From positions 1 through 5,249 of the forward strand of contig CALMRL010000065.1 of NCBI GenBank assembly GCA_937873345.1: a stretch of DNA of 5,249 bases. The letters are read 5' to 3'. A model generated the notes under the pieces. That model saw only the letters and a list, made by a program, of their open reading frames with translations. It made no database searches and was not told where the DNA came from. Positions 1 to 5,249 of this stretch are shown one piece after another. The stretch is from an uncultured Beijerinckiaceae bacterium (lineage in GTDB: Bacteria > Pseudomonadota > Alphaproteobacteria > Rhizobiales > Beijerinckiaceae). Numbering within the stretch: position 1 is the stretch's first letter; each line of letters starts with the position of its first letter. The position numbers and the translations under genes are program-made.

Positions 1-618
1 CGCGTAGTCGATCTCCTCCAATCCGTAGTGGTAGTCGCGCGACATCGCGCCGACGGCTTCGAAGGCGCGGCGCCGCATCGCGAAGCCGTTGCCCTGGAAA
101 CGGAATGTCCTGAACGCCTCGTCCTGCCGGCGCGCCTTGTCGGTATGGGGAAAGGAGGCCCGCGGCGTCGTTCCCGTGACGCGGTCGATGTGCCGGGAGG
201 AGACGATGGCGAGGGTCGGATCGGCGGCGAAGACGGCGGCGAAGCGGTCGAGGGCGTCGAGGGGCTGGAGGAAGGCATCGTCGTCGACGAAGACGATGAT
301 CTCGCCCCGCGCGGCCTGTGCACCATCGTTGCGCGCCGAGACGCCCTTGTTGGCGTGCATCTTCAGGTATCTCGGCCGTGCGAGGCCGCCAAGCATGCCC
401 GATCGGTCGGTCCCGTCGGGATTGTTGTCGACGAGGATGAATTCAACGTCGGTGCGGGCGCCGATGACCGCGGCGACCTGCGCGATCGTCGCCGGCACCA
501 GATGGTCGCGCGCGAACGTCACCATCACCACCGATGCGGCGAGTCCCTCGGCGCGCTCCGGCGCCCCGGCCCGGGACGGGCGAGGATCGGTCGTCGAAGC
601 CGCGGATGTCGATGTCAT
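1..618 (-). CDS. Family 2 glycosyltransferase, N-terminal part (runs off left edge)
   Basis: Translating the minus strand from the ATG at 618 gives 206 uninterrupted codons to the window edge, so the C-terminus is missing. Residues about 29-46 (SVVMVTFARD) form the first beta strand of a GT-A fold. ILVDNN at 61-66 and KGVSARNDGAQAARGE at 91-106 are typical GT2 nucleotide-sugar-binding segments. VDDD at 111-114 is the metal-binding DXD-type motif. QGNGFAMRRRAFEAVG at 175-190 and GLEEID at 199-204 match the acceptor-site and catalytic-base (ED) region. GT2 enzymes move a sugar from a nucleotide donor to an acceptor, here probably a lipid-linked EPS intermediate at the cytoplasmic membrane face. 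The first ~28 residues are Ser/Pro/Ala-rich and probably disordered. The start codon is uncertain because the frame stays open upstream and the Shine-Dalgarno match is weak. The gene is transcribed divergently from the EPS operon. Donor and acceptor cannot be told from sequence. Confidence 0.93.
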   Translation of the reverse strand, partial: MTSTSAASTTDPRPSRAGAPERAEGLAASVVMVTFARDHLVPATIAQVAAVIGARTDVEFILVDNNPDGTDRSGMLGGLARPRYLKMHANKGVSARNDGAQAARGEIIVFVDDDAFLQPLDALDRFAAVFAADPTLAIVSSRHIDRVTGTTPRASFPHTDKARRQDEAFRTFRFQGNGFAMRRRAFEAVGAMSRDYHYGLEEIDYA

Positions 619-661
619 GGCGCTGTCCCGAGGCCGCTTCGCTGATCGGCCATCGCCTCGG

Positions 662-691
662 ATTAGCCGCGAGAAAACGGCGAAGCGACAA
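662..691 (-). promoter_or_regulatory. Candidate sigma-70-like promoter for the divergent glycosyltransferase
   Basis: Read on the minus strand, TTGTCG (686-691) could be a -35 box and GCTAAT (662-667) a -10 box, with an 18-base spacer. Each matches 4 of 6 consensus bases. Transcription would start near 655, leaving a leader of roughly 37 bases before the ATG at 618. The location is right, but the match is only moderate and chance is quite possible. Confidence 0.28.
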
Positions 692-709
692 CATCGTTTA
701 ATGGCGATG
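692..709 (+). promoter_or_regulatory. Short inverted repeat around a TTTAAT -10-like box in the divergent region
   Basis: CATCG (692-696) and CGATG (705-709) are perfect 5-base inverted arms around an 8-base centre. That centre contains TTTAAT (697-702), which matches the -10 consensus at 5 of 6 positions for plus-strand transcription. No convincing -35 box sits 16-18 bases upstream. A further CATCGCC at 651-657 is complementary to GGCGATG at 703-709. The arrangement could be a repressor or activator site controlling both directions, or a coincidence in GC-rich DNA. Confidence 0.22.
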
Positions 710-758
710 AAGCGCGGGAGGGGCACTGATCCAGAGCGATGATCGAGAGGGCGTCCCG

Positions 759-812
759 ATGGATTGGGCCGCTCCGCTCTTCGCCTTCCCCTCGAAGCGG
801 AGCGTCCGTTGA
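759..812 (+). CDS. Possible 17-residue leader peptide before the sugar transferase
   Basis: An ATG at 759 follows an AGAGGG motif (746-751) at 7-base spacing, a better ribosome site than any other in this stretch. It opens a 17-residue frame (MDWAAPLFAFPSKRSVR) ending in TGA at 810-812. Fourteen of the 17 codons end in G or C, as in real genes here, whereas the sugar-transferase frame over 764-808 has only about 10 of 15. The TGA overlaps the TTG at 809-811, an arrangement typical of translational coupling. It may be a translated leader, or the true N-terminus of the sugar transferase separated by an indel or sequencing error. Its existence as a peptide is inferred, not shown. Confidence 0.35.
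   Translation: MDWAAPLFAFPSKRSVR
799..802 (+). promoter_or_regulatory. Ribosome binding site favouring the TTG start at 809
   Basis: GGAG lies 6 bases before the TTG at 809. The only other upstream start in frame, TTG at 764, has its nearest purine-rich motif 12 bases away, so this site supports the shorter protein. Confidence 0.45.
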
Positions 813-1507
813 AGGCACAGTCGGCTGCAACAAGCGTCACGGGCTTCTCGTCGCTCGGCACGTCGGAGCGGTTCGCGCAGGCCGATAGCCGACCCGTGGG
901 CGGGCGCACCAAGCGGGTGTTCGACATCACCGTCGCGCTTACTGCCCTCACCGTTCTCGCGCCCCTCCTCGTGATCGTCACGGTCCTGATCTGGTGGCAC
1001 GACGGCGGTTCGCCGTTTTTCGCGCACCAGCGCATCGGCCACCGCGGCAGCCGCTTCGGATGCCTCAAGTTTCGCTCGATGGTGGCGGATTCCTCGCGGG
1101 TGCTGGCCGATCTGCTCGCGACCGACGCGCTGGCCGCACAGGAATGGATGGAGACGCAGAAGCTCCGCAACGACCCGCCGGTGACCTCGAGCCGACGCCT
1201 GCTCCGTCTTTCGAGCCTCGATGAGCTGCCGCAGCTCTTCAACGTCCTTTCCGGCGAGATGAGCATCGTCGGGCCGCGGCCGATCGTTTTCGCCGAGGTC
1301 GTGCGCTACGGATCGGACTACCAGCACTATCGCGTCTGCCGTCCGGGTCTCACCGGCATGTGGCAGATCAGCGGGCGCAGCGACACGAGCTACGCCGAGC
1401 GCATCCGCTTCGACGTCCGATACGCCGCCTGCTGGTCGTTCTGGCGGGACGTGCTGATCGTGCTCAAGACCGTACCGGCCGTGGTGAACAGGAGAGGGAG
1501 CTGCTGA
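809..1507 (+). CDS. ExoY/WbaP-family undecaprenyl-phosphate sugar-1-phosphate transferase
   Basis: This is a bacterial sugar transferase (PF02397 family) of 232 residues from the TTG at 809, or 247 from the TTG at 764. ExoY-type short members are of similar length. It would transfer a hexose-1-phosphate from a UDP-sugar to undecaprenyl phosphate, the first committed step of EPS repeat-unit assembly. Numbered from 809: KRVFDI at 35-40 leads into one hydrophobic segment, about 39-63, with the usual proline near 52 (the re-entrant membrane helix). RIGHRG at 75-80 and LKFRSM at 86-91 follow. LDELPQLFNVLSGEMSIVGPRP at about 137-158 contains the Asp-Glu pair (138-139) of the active site, and RPGLTGMWQISGRS at 178-191 is also a family signature. 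No extra N-terminal membrane helices are present, unlike full-length WbaP. The gene is first in the operon, 50 bases before the Wzc-like gene. The family is clear; the start codon is not, and the sugar (galactose or glucose) cannot be read from sequence. Confidence 0.93.
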   Translation: MKAQSAATSVTGFSSLGTSERFAQADSRPVGGRTKRVFDITVALTALTVLAPLLVIVTVLIWWHDGGSPFFAHQRIGHRGSRFGCLKFRSMVADSSRVLADLLATDALAAQEWMETQKLRNDPPVTSSRRLLRLSSLDELPQLFNVLSGEMSIVGPRPIVFAEVVRYGSDYQHYRVCRPGLTGMWQISGRSDTSYAERIRFDVRYAACWSFWRDVLIVLKTVPAVVNRRGSC

Positions 1508-1546
1508 GGCGCGACGATCGCGCCGGCCCGTCATCCTCGTCATCGC

Positions 1547-1551
1547 AAGGG
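1547..1551 (+). promoter_or_regulatory. Ribosome binding site fixing the Wzc-like start at 1558
   Basis: AAGGG lies 6 bases before the ATG at 1558. The frame remains open upstream into the sugar-transferase gene, but that extension is Arg-rich, resembles no Wzz N-terminus, and would overlap the upstream coding region. The start at 1558 is therefore preferred. Confidence 0.6.
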
Positions 1552-1557
1552 TTGCAA

Positions 1558-3387
1558 ATGTTGGAGTTCGAGCGCCATCGAGCGATCCGTGACGCGAGCG
1601 AGCATCAAGGTGCCCGTCACGAGTCGCGGTTCGCCGATCCCTTCGCCCTTCTTCTCGCGCTGAGGCGCGACACAGCGAAGCTTCTCCTCGTGGTCGGCTG
1701 CTTCTGCCTGCTCGGTCTGGGCTACGTCTACACCGCCGTGCCGCTCTACACCGCGACCTCCGACATTCTCGTCGATGCGCGTCTCACTCAGGCCGACGAC
1801 GGCGAGGGCGGTAACAAATCGCTCGCCGAACTTGGCATGGATGCGACGAGCATCGACTCGCAGGTCGCCGTGCTGATGTCGCAGAAGCTGGCGATCGCCG
1901 TCCTGAAGCGGCTTCACTTGGAGAACGACGAAGAGTTCGCGGCGCCCGCGACCCTGCCCGCCGCGATGTTTGCCGCGCTGCGGCGCAGCTTCGGCTCTCC
2001 GCGGACGGAGGCAACGGACGGCATCAGGGCCGACATCCTCGACGGCTTCAGCAAGTCGGTCGCTGTGACGCGGGTGCAGCAGACCTACGTCATGAAGGTC
2101 AGCTTCACGGCGCGGAGCCCGCAAGAGGCGGCGATCATCGCCAACGCGCTCGTCTCGGCCTACTCGGATGCCGAGATCAGGTCGCGGATGCGAGCCCGTC
2201 AGATCTCGAACCGTTTCGTCCAGCAGCGGATGGATGAGGTGCGTGCGAGGATCACGAGCGCGACTTCGGCCCTCGCGCAGGTCGAGTCCCGCGGCGACGC
2301 GCGAGCCGCCGGCGTGGTGCGTCGCGATCTCGACGGCTTGCAGGCGTCCTACGCCGCCCTTGCCGCACAGGCCGACGGTGCCTTGCAGCATCAGGTCACG
2401 CCGATCAGCGCCGTCACCGTCCTCGCCGAGGCACGACCGCCGGAGCGCAAGTCGCAACCCAACACGCTTCTCGTGCTGCTCCTGAGCGCCGTCGCCGGCC
2501 TCGCCTCCGCCATCGGCCTGATCGTCTATGACGGCTTGCTCGATGGATCCTACGGCCTTCCCGGACAGGTGGAGGCAGCCCTCGGGCTCGCCTACGTCGG
2601 CCTGTTCCCGATGACCGAAGAACAGGGCTCGCTGATGCAGCGGCTCGGTTCAGCCGCCGCCCGCTTTGGACGGAGCAGATCCGCTCCTCCGGCGACCAAT
2701 CGACGTACGCCTTCGCCATCCGACGACACGCTGCGGGCAATGACCATCGCGGCTGACATGAGCACGCACAACGACGACCTCGCCATCGTCGGCATCGTTT
2801 CGACCCTTCGCGGGGAGGGCCGGTCCAGCATCGCCGCCGCCTTCGCCGACCGGATCGCCGAAGCAGGCCAGCGCTCGCTCCTGGTCGATGCCGACCTGCG
2901 GCACCCCGCGCTCAGCCGGCGGCTCGCGCCGCATGGCCGAGCTGGCCTGATCGACGTCTCGATCGGACGAGCCGACCTCAGCGCGGCAGTCGTCATCCGC
3001 GGTGGCAAGCGTGCCGACTTCCTGCCCGCCTGTTCCGGAGACAGCGAGGACGGGGCCGCGGTGCTGCAACTCAAGGGATTGCAGGCGCTGCTCGCGGCGG
3101 CGAGGCCCTCCTACGACTTCGTCGTCCTCGACCTGCCGCCGATCGGCGCCTTCAGCGAGGTGGCCGCGCTCGCTCCCGCAATCGGCGTGTTCTTCCTCGT
3201 GATCGAGTGGGGCGTCACAGCGCGCGATATGGTCGATGCCGTCGTCGCAGACACGCCGCTCCTCGCCGAGCGGACCGCGGGCTTCGTGTTCAGCAAGGTC
3301 GACGTCGCCGCCTTCCGCAAGCGCGCGAGTGGTTCCGGGACGACGGCCGGCACCCGGCGCCCCCGCGCCGCGGCGCGCTTTTCCTGA
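1558..3387 (+). CDS. Wzc/ExoP-like polysaccharide co-polymerase with degenerate BY-kinase domain
   Basis: This 609-residue inner-membrane protein joins a Wzz chain-length domain to a cytoplasmic P-loop domain. TM1 is at about 41-61. The Wzz core follows (VPLYTATSDILVD at 61-73; SIDSQVAVLMSQK at 98-110). A short helical stretch covers about 207-285. A proline-containing segment (PPERKSQPN, 294-302) leads into TM2 at about 304-325. The cytoplasmic domain keeps Walker A' (VDADLRHP from 443) and a Walker B-like VVLDLPP with Asp525. However, Walker A reads GEGRSS, with Arg422 where family members have the ATP-binding lysine. The helix that carries EX2RX2R in BY-kinases reads D390-x2-R393-x2-T396. 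The tail is Arg/Ser/Gly/Thr-rich with no tyrosine cluster. The periplasmic loop is about 240 residues, well below typical Wzc or ExoP. Family members control chain length and export with an outer-membrane channel and are tuned by tyrosine phosphorylation; this one probably keeps the scaffold role with weak or no kinase activity (inference). It is the second gene of the operon. Confidence 0.9.
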   Translation: MLEFERHRAIRDASEHQGARHESRFADPFALLLALRRDTAKLLLVVGCFCLLGLGYVYTAVPLYTATSDILVDARLTQADDGEGGNKSLAELGMDATSIDSQVAVLMSQKLAIAVLKRLHLENDEEFAAPATLPAAMFAALRRSFGSPRTEATDGIRADILDGFSKSVAVTRVQQTYVMKVSFTARSPQEAAIIANALVSAYSDAEIRSRMRARQISNRFVQQRMDEVRARITSATSALAQVESRGDARAAGVVRRDLDGLQASYAALAAQADGALQHQVTPISAVTVLAEARPPERKSQPNTLLVLLLSAVAGLASAIGLIVYDGLLDGSYGLPGQVEAALGLAYVGLFPMTEEQGSLMQRLGSAAARFGRSRSAPPATNRRTPSPSDDTLRAMTIAADMSTHNDDLAIVGIVSTLRGEGRSSIAAAFADRIAEAGQRSLLVDADLRHPALSRRLAPHGRAGLIDVSIGRADLSAAVVIRGGKRADFLPACSGDSEDGAAVLQLKGLQALLAAARPSYDFVVLDLPPIGAFSEVAALAPAIGVFFLVIEWGVTARDMVDAVVADTPLLAERTAGFVFSKVDVAAFRKRASGSGTTAGTRRPRAAARFS

Positions 3388-3397
3388 CCAGACACAT

Positions 3398-3405
3398 GGA
3401 GAGAG
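3398..3405 (+). promoter_or_regulatory. Ribosome binding site fixing the Gfo/Idh/MocA start at 3414
   Basis: GGAGAGAG lies 8 bases before the ATG at 3414. The other in-frame ATG, at 3396, overlaps this purine run and would add only six residues before the conserved Rossmann strand. The frame upstream of that is open but lies inside the Wzc-like gene. Confidence 0.55.
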
Positions 3406-3413
3406 TGGAGCCT

Positions 3414-4460
3414 ATGCGTGACCAAACGCTGGCCGTCATCGGATGCGGGGCAATCGCCGACTTCGCCTATCTCCCGGCCCTGGCCGCCAATCCGGACTGG
3501 CGCGCGGCGACATGGCTCGTCGATCAGAACGCCGTCCGGCTCGCCGCCGTCGCCGAGCGCTACGGCTTCCCCCGCGACCGCCTCGCGACGCGGCTGGACG
3601 ACCTTCCGACATCGGTGACGCTGGCGATCAACGCGACGCCGAGTCACCTCCACCTCGAAACGACGCTCGCGCTGCTGTCCCGCGGCGCCGACGTGATCGT
3701 CGAGAAGCCCTTCGCCGAGAACGCCGCCGACGCCCGCGCGATGATCGCGGCCGCCGCGTCGGCCGGGCGGCTCCTCACCGTCAACCAGTCGCGACGTGCT
3801 TCCCCCGCGAACATCCTGGTACGGGCGCTGATCGGCGCGGGATCGCTCGGCGAGATCACGCGGGTGACTTGGCATGAGGGGCACAAGTTCGATTGGCCCT
3901 CGCAGTCGGGCTTCAACTTCCGTCGGCCGTGGAACGGGCGGGCGCGCGGCTGCGCCCTCGATATCGGCGTCCACGTGCTCGACCTCATCTGCTGGTGGTT
4001 CGGCGGCAAGCCCGAACTCCTGTCGGCGCAAACGGATGGGCAGGGCGGTCCGGAGGCGAGCCTGCAGGCCGAGCTGGCGCTGGGACATGCGGTGATCGAC
4101 CTACGCCTGAGCTTCCTCGTCAAGCTCGGCAACCGCTTCATCATCGAGGGCACGAAAGGCGCGGTGCGCGGCTCAACCTCGGATGCCGACGTCATCGAGG
4201 TCCGGACCGGCGCGGGACGATGGCGGCCGATGCGGGCGACGGGTCGCTCCAGCCCGACGCTCGCGACCACCCGCCTGATCGCCAACGCCCTCGCGGCGCG
4301 CGCAGGGACGGAACCGCTGATGATCGACGCGGCGAGCACGGTCGCACCCCTCGATGTCATCGACCGCATCTACGAGGAGGCGGCTTCCTTGCTCCCCGAT
4401 TGCTACCGCGAATTCACGGACATGGATGTCGCGCCCGCCACCGCGCAGGTGCCGGCATGA
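3414..4460 (+). CDS. Gfo/Idh/MocA-family NAD(P)-dependent sugar oxidoreductase
   Basis: This complete 348-residue protein has the usual length for the family. The N-terminal Rossmann domain opens with LAVIGCGAIAD (dinucleotide loop G10-C-G-A-I-A). Its second strand ends in Asp37 (WLVDQN), which suggests NAD(H) rather than NADP(H). INATPSHLH at 72-80 and VEKPF at 96-100 follow, with Lys98 the conserved catalytic or substrate-binding lysine. In the C-terminal domain, GCALDIGVHVLD at 179-190 gives the conserved Asp183 and His187. The C-terminal sheet region includes FIIEGTKGAVRG. Family members oxidise or reduce hydroxyl/keto groups on sugars, often UDP-sugars in EPS loci, so a precursor-modifying role in the cytoplasm is likely. 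The gene starts 26 bases after the Wzc-like stop and shares ATGA with the next gene, so the two are probably translationally coupled. The substrate cannot be determined from sequence. Confidence 0.93.
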   Translation: MRDQTLAVIGCGAIADFAYLPALAANPDWRAATWLVDQNAVRLAAVAERYGFPRDRLATRLDDLPTSVTLAINATPSHLHLETTLALLSRGADVIVEKPFAENAADARAMIAAAASAGRLLTVNQSRRASPANILVRALIGAGSLGEITRVTWHEGHKFDWPSQSGFNFRRPWNGRARGCALDIGVHVLDLICWWFGGKPELLSAQTDGQGGPEASLQAELALGHAVIDLRLSFLVKLGNRFIIEGTKGAVRGSTSDADVIEVRTGAGRWRPMRATGRSSPTLATTRLIANALAARAGTEPLMIDAASTVAPLDVIDRIYEEAASLLPDCYREFTDMDVAPATAQVPA

Positions 4461-5249
4461 CGGGGGGGCGCCTGTCCAAGCCGACCGTCCTCGTCACCGG
4501 CGCCAACGGCTTCGTCGGCGGCTGGTTCGCCGAGGCGATGCACCTGTCCAACCTGTGGGAGGTGCGTGCCGGCATCTCGCGATGGTCGGGCGCCGCGCGC
4601 ATCGCTCGCTTTCCGCTCGAGATCCGCCCCTGCGACATCATGGATCAGGCGCAGCTCGACGCCGCCCTGGCCGGCGTCGACCTGGTCGTGCACTGCGCCC
4701 GCGGCCGCGAAGACGACAGCCCCGTGACCACCGACGGCACTCGCCTGCTTCTGGAGCGGGCCAGGGTGGCCGGCGTCCGCAAGCTCGTCTTCATGAGTTC
4801 GGTCGCCGTGTACGGCGAGGCCACCGGCCTCGTCGGCGAGAATACGGCGGCGCCCGGCGAGCTCACCGCCTACGGCGCCAGCAAGCTCCGCGCGGAGGCG
4901 ATCTGCCGCGAACTGGCCGACGAGGCGATGTCGGTAGTGGTGCTGCGTCCGACCCTGATCTACGGCCCGTTCTCCGAGCAGTGGACGATGCCCTACATCG
5001 CGCGGCTGGTGTCGCGCCGCTGGGGGCGCCTCGGGGCACTCGGCGAAGGCAGCTGCAACCTCGTCTACGTCGGCGACCTCGTGCATTTCGTCCAGCACCT
5101 CGCGTCGCGCGACACCGGCGCCTACGCCGTATTCAACGCCAACGGCCCCGAGGTGCCGAGCTGGAACAGCTACATCGAGCGGATGAACGCGGCGCTCGGC
5201 CTGCCCGCGCTCGCCGAGGCGCCGCGGTCGGGCGCCGCCCTGCGCTGGC
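4457..5249 (+). CDS. Extended SDR NAD(P)-dependent epimerase/dehydratase, C-terminus off right edge
   Basis: 264 codons are visible from the ATG at 4457; the gene continues beyond the window. The start overlaps the previous stop (ATGA), and an AGG lies 7 bases upstream. The protein is an extended short-chain dehydrogenase. VTGANGFVG at 13-21 is the GxxGxxG cofactor loop. VDLVVHCARG at 74-83 stands where many relatives have a double alanine after the His. LVFMSSVAVYG at 110-120 supplies the catalytic Ser (about 115), and Y139-G-A-S-K143 is the YxxxK active site. LRPTLIYGP at 163-171 and NLVYVGDLVHFV at 201-212 are family-typical substrate-domain segments. The second strand (VRAGISR) has no terminal acidic residue and is followed by Arg42, which hints at NADP(H), unlike the neighbouring oxidoreductase. 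Such enzymes epimerise, dehydrate or reduce nucleotide sugars; it may act in sequence with the Gfo/Idh/MocA enzyme. The exact reaction is unknown. A run of seven G's lies in codons 2-4. Confidence 0.92.
   Translation, partial: MTGGRLSKPTVLVTGANGFVGGWFAEAMHLSNLWEVRAGISRWSGAARIARFPLEIRPCDIMDQAQLDAALAGVDLVVHCARGREDDSPVTTDGTRLLLERARVAGVRKLVFMSSVAVYGEATGLVGENTAAPGELTAYGASKLRAEAICRELADEAMSVVVLRPTLIYGPFSEQWTMPYIARLVSRRWGRLGALGEGSCNLVYVGDLVHFVQHLASRDTGAYAVFNANGPEVPSWNSYIERMNAALGLPALAEAPRSGAALRW

Noticed and set aside
28..742. Long plus-strand open frames across the left part (28-645 and 89-742)
   Set aside because: They lie antisense to the glycosyltransferase, whose minus-strand translation has clear GT2 motifs. 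Their translations are Arg/Ser/Gly-rich with no recognisable domain, as expected for shadows in GC-rich DNA.
739..888. A 49-codon plus-strand frame starting at ATG 739
   Set aside because: It has only a weak ribosome site, and it overlaps the sugar-transferase start in another frame without motifs.
1360..1557. N-terminal extension of the Wzc-like protein back to 1360
   Set aside because: It would overlap the sugar-transferase gene by about 150 bases and is Arg-rich with no similarity to a Wzz N-terminus. The ATG at 1558 has a good ribosome site.
1508..1557. Possible terminator or internal promoter between the sugar transferase and the Wzc-like gene
   Set aside because: No stem followed by a T run and no credible -35/-10 pair were seen in the 50-base gap. 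A continuous operon is the simpler reading.
698..2457. Minus-strand open frames of 281 and 305 codons opposite the sugar transferase and the Wzc-like gene
   Set aside because: Their translations are low-complexity Arg/His/Asp-rich without domains, and the opposite strand has strong family signatures throughout.
3111..4369. Minus-strand open frames of 325 and 241 codons opposite the Gfo/Idh/MocA gene
   Set aside because: Antisense shadows caused by high GC at third positions. No motifs, and no plausible ribosome site was evident.
4403..5098. Minus-strand open frame of 231 codons opposite the SDR gene
   Set aside because: The plus-strand translation carries GxxGxxG and YxxxK motifs through the same region, and the antisense product is featureless.

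Overview
The window looks like part of an extracellular polysaccharide (EPS or capsule) biosynthesis locus from a GC-rich proteobacterium. The GC content, the strong G/C preference at third codon positions and the ExoY/ExoP-like gene types fit an alphaproteobacterium, perhaps of the Methylobacterium/rhizobial kind. That taxonomic placement is an inference from composition and gene types; nothing in the window fixes a genus. No tRNA, rRNA, CRISPR array, insertion sequence or phage gene was seen.

Layout: (1) Positions 618 to 1, minus strand, hold the N-terminal 206 codons of a family 2 glycosyltransferase that continues off the left edge. (2) Positions 619-758 are the only sizeable gene-free stretch (140 bases). 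It is a divergent promoter region with a candidate minus-strand promoter, a TTTAAT box inside a short inverted repeat, and a possible 17-codon leader peptide just after it. (3) From about 809 to the right edge, four plus-strand genes form a tight operon: an ExoY/WbaP-type sugar-1-phosphate transferase, a Wzc/ExoP-like chain-length and export protein with a cytoplasmic nucleotide-binding domain, a Gfo/Idh/MocA oxidoreductase, and an extended SDR epimerase/dehydratase that runs off the right edge. Gaps are 50 and 26 bases, and the last two genes overlap by ATGA.

Working model: the ExoY-like enzyme puts the first sugar phosphate on undecaprenyl phosphate. The divergent GT2 adds a later sugar. 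The Gfo/Idh/MocA and SDR enzymes probably make or modify a nucleotide-sugar precursor. The Wzc-like protein governs chain length and export. The flippase, polymerase and outer-membrane exporter are not in the window and may lie outside it.

The most unusual point is the Wzc-like protein. Its Walker A lysine is arginine, its EX2RX2R-type helix is degraded, it has no C-terminal tyrosine cluster, and its periplasmic coiled coil is much shortened. It looks like a degenerate or repurposed BY-kinase. The second point is a reading-frame puzzle at the start of the sugar transferase. Otherwise this appears to be an EPS locus of a known general type, and I do not see a wholly new system.
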